48,370 nt of DNA. Source: Capnocytophaga cynodegmi DSM 19736 (GTDB lineage Bacteria; Bacteroidota; Bacteroidia; Flavobacteriales; Flavobacteriaceae). The stretch lies in contig NZ_KB900712.1 of the NCBI RefSeq assembly GCF_000379185.1, positions 1 through 48,370 of the forward strand, read 5' to 3'. The translations under genes were made by a program, and so were the position numbers. Each line of letters starts with the position of its first letter. Position 1 is the first letter of the stretch. Shown here piece by piece: positions 9,033 to 17,031 of this stretch. The notes under the pieces are model-generated. The model saw only the letters and a list, made by a program, of their open reading frames with translations. It made no database searches and was not told the DNA's origin.

Positions 9033-9610
9033 AAAAAATTGCTCTTACCATATTCGTATTGCTACTGATTTCTTGCAACAAACGAGATGTTTGGCTACCA
9101 CAAGTTAATCAATGCAATCTTATGACAGAAATCAACGATTATTCTGTAATTTACATCTTTTTTGATGAAACTACACAAAAAGCGGATTTGAACAAAAATA
9201 ATTTAATTACTTCAACACATTGGGTTTTCAATATTGATAGACGTTTATCTCTTATTGAAGCAGGAAAAAACATCGTTGAGTTACAAGAAAAAAAAGATGC
9301 TCCTAACATTCATAAGAATCCTAATTCTCGAAATTTTTTCTCAGTGGCTGATATGGGAGATAAAAAACTGAAATTTCTTGAATTCACCAAAACAAATTTT
9401 TCATTATCAGAAGAAAAACAAAACACAAATAACATACTGAAAGAAAAAGATTTAAAAGATTTTTCGGAAAATATCAAAAATAAAAAAATGAATTTTCCTG
9501 ATAGCATTTCGTTGAACGGAGATATTTCTTTTCAAAATTTTATTGTATTTTTACAGAAAATTCAAGATGAAGGCATCTTTTTCAAAAATATAATCATCAT
9601 TAAAAAATAA
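9029..9610 (+). CDS. Lipoprotein of unknown function between folP and cdaA
   Basis: 193 residues. It starts MKKIALTIFVLLLISC, with a lipobox and lipidated Cys at residue 16, then a soluble domain rich in Lys, Asn and Phe. I recognise no catalytic motif. It overlaps folP by four bases (ATGA) and ends 5 bases before cdaA, so it is translated from the folP-cdaA message and probably acts in the envelope. Its position next to a membrane-bound diadenylate cyclase makes a partner role conceivable, but nothing in the sequence proves it. Confidence 0.75.
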   Translation: MKKIALTIFVLLLISCNKRDVWLPQVNQCNLMTEINDYSVIYIFFDETTQKADLNKNNLITSTHWVFNIDRRLSLIEAGKNIVELQEKKDAPNIHKNPNSRNFFSVADMGDKKLKFLEFTKTNFSLSEEKQNTNNILKEKDLKDFSENIKNKKMNFPDSISLNGDISFQNFIVFLQKIQDEGIFFKNIIIIKK

Positions 9611-9615
9611 ATCCT

Positions 9616-10401
9616 TTGAAAATATTTGATATTCTAAATTTTACTATAGTAGATGTAATTGATATTCTTCTGGTTGCATTGTTGCTTTACTACGTTTACA
9701 AATTGGCTCGTGGTACGGTTGCTGTTAATATTTTTCTGGGAATTGTAATCATTTACCTCATTTGGAAAATTACTGAAGCCTTACAAATGCAGCTACTTAG
9801 TAGTATTTTAGGGCAGTTTATTGGCGTGGGTGTCTTTGCTCTGATTGTTGTTTTTCAGGAAGAAATACGAAAATTTTTACTTACTATTGGTTCTACAAAC
9901 ATCGCAGCCCGAAATAAATTCTTTAAAGTTTTCCAATCCTTAAAAGCTGCTAAAAACAAATCAAATTTAGATGTAAGGAAACTAATTTCCGTTTGTAAAA
10001 AATTGGGTTCCACAAACACAGGAGCGTTAATTGTACTGGAAAGAAACATTCCACTAAATTTTGTAAAGGAAACTGGTGATGATGTTAACATACAAGTTTC
10101 AGAACCTATCATTGAGAGTATTTTCTTCAAAAACAGCCCTTTACACGACGGAGCAATCGTAATTAGTGGCAATTACATCGTGGCAACACGTGTAATTTTG
10201 CCCGTTGCTGGAGAAAACAGACTTCCCAAACATTATGGATTACGACATCGAGCAGCAACTTCAATTTCGGAAAAAACGGACGCAAGTGCTATCGTGGTTT
10301 CGGAAGAAACTGGAAAAATCTCATATATCAAAAATGGTAATTTTGTTAGTTTTAAAACTGATGAAGAACTCATCAGTATAATCGAAAGAGACCTGAATTA
10401 G
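9616..10401 (+). CDS. cdaA: Diadenylate cyclase (c-di-AMP synthase), CdaA/DacA type
   Basis: 261 residues. It condenses two ATP to c-di-AMP, a second messenger for osmotic and cell wall control. Three N-terminal membrane helices (about residues 9-30, 34-52, 60-80) precede the DAC domain with the catalytic DGA motif (178-180) and the RHR motif (210-212, in GLRHRAA). The start is TTG at 9616: the sequence from here matches the family's normal N-terminus, and no ATG is available between the previous stop and the first helix. The rare start codon may lower translation. It follows the lipoprotein gene by 5 bases and is followed by the DUF2851 gene after 8 bases. Confidence 0.95.
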   Translation: MKIFDILNFTIVDVIDILLVALLLYYVYKLARGTVAVNIFLGIVIIYLIWKITEALQMQLLSSILGQFIGVGVFALIVVFQEEIRKFLLTIGSTNIAARNKFFKVFQSLKAAKNKSNLDVRKLISVCKKLGSTNTGALIVLERNIPLNFVKETGDDVNIQVSEPIIESIFFKNSPLHDGAIVISGNYIVATRVILPVAGENRLPKHYGLRHRAATSISEKTDASAIVVSEETGKISYIKNGNFVSFKTDEELISIIERDLN

Positions 10402-10409
10402 CGTTTTTT

Positions 10410-11687
10410 ATGAAAGAAGATTTCTTGCAATATCTTTGGAAATACGGAAAAATCCAGCAAAATTCTATTCTTACTTCAGGAGAAACCCTATTTATTCAAT
10501 CAATTGGTGAACATAATCTTCTTTCGGGTCCTGATTTTTTCAATGCACAGCTAAAAATTGGAGAACAATTATGGGCTGGAAATGTAGAAATACACTTAAA
10601 ATCATCACATTGGTATGCTCATCGTCACGAACAAAATAAAGCCTACAACAATGTAATTTTACACGTGGTTTGGGAACACGATGTGGAAGTCTTTAACAAC
10701 AATCAACAAATAATTCCAACTTTAGAGCTTAAAAATCAAGTTGATACAGAAATTCTGAATTCTTATAAAAAACTTCTATTTTCGAAACATAACTTCATTA
10801 GTTGTGAAAAATATTATTCAAAGGCAGAAAATATGGTTTCTTCCTCTTGGAACAATTTTCTGTTTAAAGAACGTCTAAAACAAAAATCGGATTATGTTGA
10901 AAGTCTCCTTAAACAAACCAAATCGGATTGGGAAAAAGTACTTTTTTTGATGCTTCTGAAAAATTTTGGAGGAACTGTAAATGGAGAAATTTTTCTTGAA
11001 ATGGGAAAAACAATTGATTTTTCAATCATTCGAAAGGAAAGAAATATTCCTCTACATTTGGAGGCATTATTTTTTGGTCAGGCTAACTTATTATCAGAAA
11101 ATTATGAAGATTTTTATTACAAAGGTTTACACAAAGAATATCAATATCTAAAAAATAAGTACAACTTAAATTCTTTAGTAACAAACGTATATTTCTCAAG
11201 ATTAAGACCTCAAGGATTTCCTACCATCAGACTTTCACAACTAGCACAATTATACGAAAAAACAGAAAATTTATTCTCAAAAATCATTGAAATTCAAGAA
11301 ATAAAAGATTTACGAGAGATTTTCTCGATTACCACTTCCAAATTTTGGGAAAATCATTACACTTTTGGCAAAACTTCTCCAAAAACTAAGAAGAAGATTT
11401 CTAACTCACTAATAGAGCTAATTTGGATAAATACAATCATTCCTATTAAGTACCTATATTACAAATCATTAAATAAAGATATTACTCCAATATTAGCAAA
11501 AAGTTTACATAGTATTTCTCCAGAAAAAAATGTTATTATTGAAAAATTCGAAAAGTTAGGAAAACTCTCAGAATCAGCATTTGACACTCAAGTTATATTA
11601 CAGCAATACAAAAATTATTGTCAACACAAACAATGTTTAAATTGTGCAATTGGTACCTTTTTATTGAGAGATGAACTGAAAAACTAA
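10410..11687 (+). CDS. DUF2851 family protein
   Basis: 425 residues, cytoplasmic in appearance (no signal peptide or membrane helix). The N-terminus MKEDFLQYLWKYGKIQ, the GPDFFNAQLKIGEQLWAGNVEIH segment and the histidine-rich SSHWYAHRHE stretch (about 60-75) are hallmarks of DUF2851. Conserved acidic residues and histidines here suggest a nuclease-like or metal site, but no function is established. The C-terminus has a cysteine cluster NYCQHKQCLNCAIG that could bind a metal. It is the last gene of the folP-cdaA run. No clear terminator follows. Confidence 0.85.
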   Translation: MKEDFLQYLWKYGKIQQNSILTSGETLFIQSIGEHNLLSGPDFFNAQLKIGEQLWAGNVEIHLKSSHWYAHRHEQNKAYNNVILHVVWEHDVEVFNNNQQIIPTLELKNQVDTEILNSYKKLLFSKHNFISCEKYYSKAENMVSSSWNNFLFKERLKQKSDYVESLLKQTKSDWEKVLFLMLLKNFGGTVNGEIFLEMGKTIDFSIIRKERNIPLHLEALFFGQANLLSENYEDFYYKGLHKEYQYLKNKYNLNSLVTNVYFSRLRPQGFPTIRLSQLAQLYEKTENLFSKIIEIQEIKDLREIFSITTSKFWENHYTFGKTSPKTKKKISNSLIELIWINTIIPIKYLYYKSLNKDITPILAKSLHSISPEKNVIIEKFEKLGKLSESAFDTQVILQQYKNYCQHKQCLNCAIGTFLLRDELKN

Positions 11688-11774
11688 TTATCTTCAATCT
11701 CTTATAAACAATTTGTTAATAAATTATTTTTATAAAATCCGTAACTCTTTCCATATTATAACAAAAAATTATCG

Positions 11775-11782
11775 TATCTTCG
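11775..11782 (+). promoter_or_regulatory. -7 promoter element variant (TATCTTCG)
   Basis: Differs from TAnnTTTG at one position and lies 30 bases before the start at 11813. The same TTCG variant occurs before the patatin gene and before xerC. Confidence 0.45.
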
Positions 11783-11812
11783 CCTGAAATTTAGATACAA
11801 TATATCGTTTTT

Positions 11813-13153
11813 ATGAAGAAATTATTTATTCTATCGCTTGCGGCAATGAGTTTTGTTGCTTGTGAAAAAAAAGAAAGTAACATCATTATCTCTGGGAAAA
11901 TCAAAAACCATAATGGAGGTAATTTTCACTTAATGGGAGGAAGCATCGAAAAGGATTTAAAAGTTAATCCTGATGGTAGTTTTACTGATACTCTCAGCAA
12001 ATCAAACTATTACACAATTTTCAATGATGCTGGATTTTATGTTCCTCTATATTTGGAGCAAGGTGACAGACTGAACATTGAAGTTGACCTTTCGCAAATG
12101 CCAGCCAATGTTAAACTTTCAGGAAAAGATACCATTGCGAGTGTTTACTTACGGGAAAAAGCAAAACTTGATGAGGAAATTCAAACAGAATTTTCTAAGT
12201 TGTTCTCAAAAAACGTTGAAGAATTTAAACCTTCTTTAGCAGAAGTCAAAGATAAGTATTCCAGCCTATTAAATAATCAAAAAGGATTATCAAATAATTT
12301 TGTTTCAACAGAAAAAAAATCTATCGAATATTTTGATTTGCATTTAAAATCTGTTTATTCTCGAATTCACGAAAATTTGACAGGAAATAAAGTAACAAAT
12401 CCTGCTGAATTTGAACAAGAAGTTGCAAAGGTAGATTACGACAATGCTGAAGATTTTGAACTTTATTCTGCATATTCAAGATTGTTAACAGATAATTTCT
12501 ACTCAAAACTTGGCTTAGAAAACCCAAATTGGAGTAATATGGTTGATTATGTTCGTGGTTTGAAATCCGAAAACATTAAAAGTCACCTTTCTGAACTTTT
12601 ATCACAAGGACTATCAGCAGGAAATTCTCCTGAACTTAATGAAAAAATCTTGAACGTTATTAAAGATTTTGCAAAAAAAGAAGATTTAGTAAAAGATGCT
12701 GAAGCAAGAATTTCTCTTTTCCAAAATATTGCTCCTGGAAAAACTTCTCCTTCTTTTAGCTTTGAAAATTTTGCAGGAGGAAAAACTTCTCTTGAAGCTC
12801 TAAAAGGAAAAGTAGTTTATATTGATGTTTGGGCTACTTGGTGTGTTCCTTGTTTGAACGAAATTCCTGCTCTTCAGGAGCTTGAAAAAGAATACCACGG
12901 TAAAGATGTTGCTTTTGTTAGTATTTCAATCGACCAAAACAAACAAAAATGGATTGATTACCAAACATCTCAAAAACTTTCTGGAATTCAGCTGTATGCT
13001 GAGTCTGAAGCAGAAAGAGCTTTTTCTGATGCGTATGGAATTAAATCTATTCCACGTTTTATTTTGATTGACAAAAATGGAAATATCATCAATGCTGATG
13101 CTCCAAGACCTTCTAATCCTTCAATTAAAGAACTAATAAACAAAAACTTATAA
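11813..13153 (+). CDS. TlpA-like disulfide reductase lipoprotein
   Basis: 446 residues. Signal MKKLFILSLAAMSFVAC with lipidated Cys17. An N-terminal beta-rich domain of the DUF4369 type (about 23-110: IISGKIKN, GSFTDTL, LYLEQGD) and a helical middle (about 115-295) precede a TlpA/thioredoxin domain (about 305-446) with WATWCVPC (C344, C347) and a cis-Pro loop (KSIPRFI). This architecture is common in Bacteroidetes envelope thiol-disulfide reductases. The lipid anchor places it at the inner or outer membrane facing the periplasm. It is transcribed alone and ends in a strong terminator. A paralogue with the same layout but no CXXC lies at 32552-33955. Confidence 0.88.
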   Translation: MKKLFILSLAAMSFVACEKKESNIIISGKIKNHNGGNFHLMGGSIEKDLKVNPDGSFTDTLSKSNYYTIFNDAGFYVPLYLEQGDRLNIEVDLSQMPANVKLSGKDTIASVYLREKAKLDEEIQTEFSKLFSKNVEEFKPSLAEVKDKYSSLLNNQKGLSNNFVSTEKKSIEYFDLHLKSVYSRIHENLTGNKVTNPAEFEQEVAKVDYDNAEDFELYSAYSRLLTDNFYSKLGLENPNWSNMVDYVRGLKSENIKSHLSELLSQGLSAGNSPELNEKILNVIKDFAKKEDLVKDAEARISLFQNIAPGKTSPSFSFENFAGGKTSLEALKGKVVYIDVWATWCVPCLNEIPALQELEKEYHGKDVAFVSISIDQNKQKWIDYQTSQKLSGIQLYAESEAERAFSDAYGIKSIPRFILIDKNGNIINADAPRPSNPSIKELINKNL

Positions 13154-13159
13154 AACAAA

Positions 13160-13187
13160 AAAGGCTATCTTTTAGATAGCCTTTTTA
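13160..13187. terminator. Bidirectional intrinsic terminator
   Basis: Perfect stem GGCTATCT / AGATAGCC (13163-13170 with 13174-13181) with a TTT loop, A tract before and T tract after. It separates the convergent TlpA lipoprotein and oxidoreductase genes. Confidence 0.85.
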
Positions 13188-13200
13188 TTTTTTTGTACTC

Positions 13201-14163
13201 TTATAATTTTTCTGTAATTTGTTTAGCTATTCGTAATGCTTCTGTACCTTGTTCAAGTGTAACAATAGGTGTGGTATTGTTAATTATAGCATCTGCGAAC
13301 TGCTCCAACTCGTCTAAAATTGCATTATTTGCACTTATTTCAGGATTCTCAAAGTAAATTTGTTTTTTCTGACCTTCTGCATTTTGCAAAATCATATCAA
13401 AATCACCTGGATTTTCAGGAGCGTCTTTCATTCGAACTACTTCCACTTTTTTATATAAGAAATCAACTGAAATATAAGCATCTTTCTGAAAAAATCGTGA
13501 TTTTCTCATATTTTTCAGCGAAATTCTACTTGCTGTTAAGTTTGCCACACAACCATTTTCAAATTCAATCCGTGCATTAGCAATATCAGGTGACTGACTG
13601 ATAACCAAAGCTCCACTTGCAGAAATATGTTTGACTTTTGATTTTACTACACTCAAAATCACGTCTATATCGTGAATCATTAAGTCCAATACTACAGGAA
13701 CATCTGTTCCCCTTGGATTAAATTCTGCCAGTCGATGAGCCTCAATGAACATTGGGTTAGTAATCGTCTCTCTCACAGCAAGAAATGCAGGATTGAAACG
13801 CTCCACGTGCCCCACTTGTCCTTTTACATTGTATTTTTTAGCCAAAGTGATAATCTTCTCAGCCTCTTCAATTGTGTTAGCTATGGGCTTTTCTATGAAT
13901 ATGTGTTTCCCTTTTAAAATAATTTTTTCGGCACAATCAAAATGATTTAAAGTTGGAGTAACAACATCAACCACATCACAAACTGAGACGAGTTCTTCTA
14001 TGGAATCAAAAATCTGATAATCAAATTCTTGACTTACTTTTTTTGCATTCTCCTGATCGGAATCATAAAATCCTATCAGCTCATATTTTTCTGATTGTTT
14101 TAGCAAACGCAAATGAATTTTTCCTAAATGCCCTGCACCTAAAACTCCTACTTTTAGTTTCAT
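13201..14163 (-). CDS. Gfo/Idh/MocA family NAD(P)-dependent oxidoreductase
   Basis: 320 residues. The N-terminal Rossmann domain has the dinucleotide motif VGVLGAGHLGKIH (residues 5-17) and an acidic YDSD end of beta-2. The family's catalytic-region motif EKPIANT lies near residue 94 and HDIDV near 170, inside the substrate domain. Family knowledge: these enzymes oxidise sugars, inositols or related compounds, and some act in biliverdin or lipopolysaccharide sugar synthesis. The substrate cannot be read from the sequence or from its neighbours. It has its own promoter and is monocistronic. Confidence 0.87.
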   Translation of the reverse strand: MKLKVGVLGAGHLGKIHLRLLKQSEKYELIGFYDSDQENAKKVSQEFDYQIFDSIEELVSVCDVVDVVTPTLNHFDCAEKIILKGKHIFIEKPIANTIEEAEKIITLAKKYNVKGQVGHVERFNPAFLAVRETITNPMFIEAHRLAEFNPRGTDVPVVLDLMIHDIDVILSVVKSKVKHISASGALVISQSPDIANARIEFENGCVANLTASRISLKNMRKSRFFQKDAYISVDFLYKKVEVVRMKDAPENPGDFDMILQNAEGQKKQIYFENPEISANNAILDELEQFADAIINNTTPIVTLEQGTEALRIAKQITEKL

Positions 14164-14185
14164 TATTTTTCTATTTTTGTAGGCA

Positions 14186-14193
14186 CAAAGATA
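14186..14193 (-). promoter_or_regulatory. -7 promoter element (TATCTTTG) for the oxidoreductase gene
   Basis: Exact TAnnTTTG on the minus strand, 22 bases before the start at 14163. Confidence 0.6.
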
Positions 14194-14261
14194 CGAAAAA
14201 TCACAGAAATCTTAAAATTAAATTATTTTCAAAAAAGTATTGTTTCGTAGCTTTATTTTTG

Positions 14262-14269
14262 TACCTTTG
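14262..14269 (+). promoter_or_regulatory. -7 promoter element (TACCTTTG) for the aminotransferase-fold lyase gene
   Basis: Exact TAnnTTTG 38 bases before the start at 14308, with TTG at 14240-14242 at a suitable -33 spacing (19 bases). Divergent from the element at 14186-14193. Confidence 0.62.
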
Positions 14270-14307
14270 GGAGTTATTTACGACAATCAACAGCTTTATT
14301 ATATTTT

Positions 14308-15480
14308 ATGATATACAATTTTGATCAAATTAATGACCGTAGTAAGAGTGATGCTCTCAAATTAGAAGCCCTTGAATCCCGTTGGGGAAGAACCGACTTA
14401 CTCCCTATGTGGATTGCTGATATGGATTTCAAAACGCCTCCTTTCATTATTGATGCATTGAAAAAGCGTATGGAATGTGAAATCTTCGGATACACAGCAA
14501 AGCCAAAAGCTTGGTATGACTCCATTGTAAATTGGCAAAAACGTCGTTTTGATTGGGAAATTACACCCGAAATGATTTCCTTTTCACCTGGGGTGGTTCC
14601 TGCTTTAGCTATGGCGGTTCAAGCTTTTACCAATAAAGGAGATAAGGTTTTAATACAACAACCTGTCTATCAACCTTTTTCTCTCGTAATTGAAAACAAT
14701 GATCGAGTTATAGTAAATAGTCCTCTTGAACTTGTTGATGAAAAATATCAAATCAATTTTGATAAATTAGAAGAAGACATCAAAGGTTGTAAATTATTCT
14801 TATTCTGCCACCCACACAACCCTGGAGGACGTGTTTGGACACGGGAAGAACTTGAAAGAGTAGCACATATCTGTCATAAAAACAATGTCATACTTGTTTC
14901 TGATGAAATTCACGCCGACCTTACGCTTCCCCCTCACAAGCATATTCCTTTTGCTAATGTGAGTGAAGAAGCACGAATGAATACAATTATGTTTGGTTCT
15001 CCAAGCAAAGCCTTTAATTTAGCTGGTTTTTCAACCTCATATGCAGTCATCGAAAATCCTGAACTACGCAAAAAGTTTCAGAGTTACGTGGAGGGAAATA
15101 TGCTTGGAGATGGAAATGTATTTGCTTTTCAGACAGTTATAGCGGCATATACTGAAGGAGAAGAATGGTTAAAGCAATTATTAGCTTACATACAAGGAAA
15201 TATTAACTTTCTTGTAGATTATATACAGAAAAACATTCCTAAGCTTAAAACAATCGTTCCTGAGGCTTCCTATTTGGTATTTTTAGATTTCCGAGCATTG
15301 AATTTATGTCACGAAAGTATTGTTAACTTATGTACGGAAAAGGCTTTTCTTGCCCTGAATGACGGTGCTATGTATGGAAAAGAAGGACAAGGTTTTATGC
15401 GTATTAATTTGGCTTGTCCCAGAAGTGTAATTGAAAAGGCATTAAATCAACTCAAAAAAGCTGTTGACGATTGTGCGTAA
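14308..15480 (+). CDS. MalY/PatB-type C-S lyase (PLP aminotransferase fold)
   Basis: 390 residues, a fold-type I PLP enzyme. The opening MIYNFDQINDRSKSDALK with LPMWIADMDFKTPP is characteristic of the MalY/PatB cystathionine beta-lyase branch rather than of ordinary aminotransferases. Other landmarks are the HPHNPGGRVWTREEL segment, the VSDEIHADL motif with the PLP-binding Asp, and FGSPSKAFNLAGF with the Schiff-base Lys234. The enzyme should cleave cystathionine, or cysteine conjugates, to homocysteine or thiol, pyruvate and ammonia. In oral and host-associated bacteria such lyases release hydrogen sulfide. Monocistronic, with promoter and terminator. Confidence 0.88.
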   Translation: MIYNFDQINDRSKSDALKLEALESRWGRTDLLPMWIADMDFKTPPFIIDALKKRMECEIFGYTAKPKAWYDSIVNWQKRRFDWEITPEMISFSPGVVPALAMAVQAFTNKGDKVLIQQPVYQPFSLVIENNDRVIVNSPLELVDEKYQINFDKLEEDIKGCKLFLFCHPHNPGGRVWTREELERVAHICHKNNVILVSDEIHADLTLPPHKHIPFANVSEEARMNTIMFGSPSKAFNLAGFSTSYAVIENPELRKKFQSYVEGNMLGDGNVFAFQTVIAAYTEGEEWLKQLLAYIQGNINFLVDYIQKNIPKLKTIVPEASYLVFLDFRALNLCHESIVNLCTEKAFLALNDGAMYGKEGQGFMRINLACPRSVIEKALNQLKKAVDDCA

Positions 15481-15503
15481 CGCTTTACTATACAATACAT
15501 ATG

Positions 15504-15536
15504 AAAGCCAAAGACGTAAAAATCTTTGGCTTTTTT
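15504..15536 (+). terminator. Intrinsic terminator
   Basis: The stem AAAGCCAAAGA / TCTTTGGCTTT followed by a T run ends the lyase gene. Confidence 0.8.
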
Positions 15537-15554
15537 AATCCTTAAAAAATAATT

Positions 15555-15562
15555 TATCTTTG
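15555..15562 (+). promoter_or_regulatory. -7 promoter element (TATCTTTG) for the MATE gene
   Basis: Exact TAnnTTTG 20 bases before the GTG start at 15583. The leader is short. Confidence 0.6.
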
Positions 15563-15582
15563 TCCCTTAAACTATTTTATTT

Positions 15583-16968
15583 GTGATTTTAAAAAAGCTT
15601 TCAAACTATACAACAGAATTCAAAAGTAACTTCAAAATTGCTTATCCAGTCATTTTTGGAATGTTAGGTCACGCCTTTGTAGGATTTATTGACAACATTA
15701 TGGTAGGAAAAGTAGGTGTTACAGAACTTGCTGCTGTGGCATTGGGAAATAGTGCTGTTTTCATAGCAATGTCATTCGCAATAGGTTTTTCTACTGCACT
15801 TACCCCTCTGATAGCAAAAGCTGATGGAGAAAAAAATAACAAAGAAGCAAAAACTTATTTAAAACACGGAATAGTCCTAAATGTGATTTTATCACTGATT
15901 CTTTTTTTGTTATTGTTATTCGCAAAACCGCTAATGTACTTAACAGGACAACCCGAAAACGTGATAAAACTCGCCATTCCTTATACAAATTTGATTGCCT
16001 TTTCACTAATTCCTCTCGGATTTTATGTTGCATTGAAGCAATTTGCTGATGGTTTATCTCTTACAAAGCAATCAATGTATGTGACTCTGATAGGAAATGT
16101 CATTAACGTGGTTCTCAATTATTTATTTATATACGGAAGCTTCGGATTTCCAAAATTGGGAATTATTGGGGCAGGAGTTGGCACTTTAGTTTCTCGTTTT
16201 GTAATGCCCGTTCTTTTATGGTGGATGTTAAAAAACTTAAGCCAGACTCGAGATATGGTTACGCATTTCAATTGGCGTATTTTTGAAATGTCAAAATTCA
16301 AAAAAATAACTGCTTTGGGGATTCCATCAGGCTTACAAATGATTTTTGAAGTAGGAATTTTCACTACTGCCATCTGGATGAGTGGAATTTTAGGAGAAAA
16401 TCATCTGTCTTCTAATCAAATAGCTCTAAACTTGGCTACGATGACTTTTATGGTCGCAAACGGACTGGGAGTAACAGCGATGATTCGGGTGGGAAATCAG
16501 TTAGGTACAAGAAATTATCTGAATTTAAGACGAATTGGACTATCTGTTTTTCTATTAGTACTTTTCACACAATCTTTCTTCGCAATTTTGTTAGCAATTT
16601 TCAGATTTTGGCTACCTTCTTTATATTTGGATATGAATGATTTTAGTAAATTAGATAGTAATATTTTAGTCATTGCTGAGGCTGCTCAGTTATTACTCAT
16701 TGCGGCTATTTTTCAAATATCTGACGGACTACAAGTTACCGCTTTGGGAGCTTTAAGAGGTGTTCAAGATGTGAAAGCACCAATGTACATCACTTTCATT
16801 GCTTACTGGATTGTAAGTTTTCCTATTTCCTACTTTTTAGGGCTTAAAACTGAATTAGGGACAATGGGAATTTGGATAGGACTTCTTGTAGGACTTACTG
16901 TTGCTGCTGTTTGGCTTTTGTGGCGTTTTAATTTGATTTCCAAAAGATTAATTATTCAAAGTAATTAA
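15583..16968 (+). CDS. MATE family multidrug/sodium antiporter (NorM-like)
   Basis: 461 residues, polytopic, with about twelve predicted membrane helices in two MatE halves (about 15-235 and 245-455). The opening YPVIFGMLGHAFVGFIDNIMVG, with Pro and Asp/Asn in helix 1, and LGNSAVFIAMSFAIGFSTALTP are typical of NorM-type MATE exporters, which expel cationic drugs or metabolites in exchange for sodium ions or protons. The start is GTG at 15583: the conserved N-terminus begins here and the promoter is only 20 bases upstream. The substrate is unknown. Single-gene unit. Confidence 0.9.
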   Translation: MILKKLSNYTTEFKSNFKIAYPVIFGMLGHAFVGFIDNIMVGKVGVTELAAVALGNSAVFIAMSFAIGFSTALTPLIAKADGEKNNKEAKTYLKHGIVLNVILSLILFLLLLFAKPLMYLTGQPENVIKLAIPYTNLIAFSLIPLGFYVALKQFADGLSLTKQSMYVTLIGNVINVVLNYLFIYGSFGFPKLGIIGAGVGTLVSRFVMPVLLWWMLKNLSQTRDMVTHFNWRIFEMSKFKKITALGIPSGLQMIFEVGIFTTAIWMSGILGENHLSSNQIALNLATMTFMVANGLGVTAMIRVGNQLGTRNYLNLRRIGLSVFLLVLFTQSFFAILLAIFRFWLPSLYLDMNDFSKLDSNILVIAEAAQLLLIAAIFQISDGLQVTALGALRGVQDVKAPMYITFIAYWIVSFPISYFLGLKTELGTMGIWIGLLVGLTVAAVWLLWRFNLISKRLIIQSN

Positions 16969-16970
16969 AA

Positions 16971-17007
16971 AAAGAAAAGTTGAGAAATATTTCTCAACTT
17001 TTCTTTT
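16971..17007. terminator. Bidirectional intrinsic terminator
   Basis: A long perfect stem AAAGAAAAGTTGAGAAA / TTTCTCAACTTTTCTTT around a short loop, between the convergent MATE and nagB genes. Confidence 0.85.
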
Positions 17008-17031
17008 TGTATATTTATTATTCACGATAGA

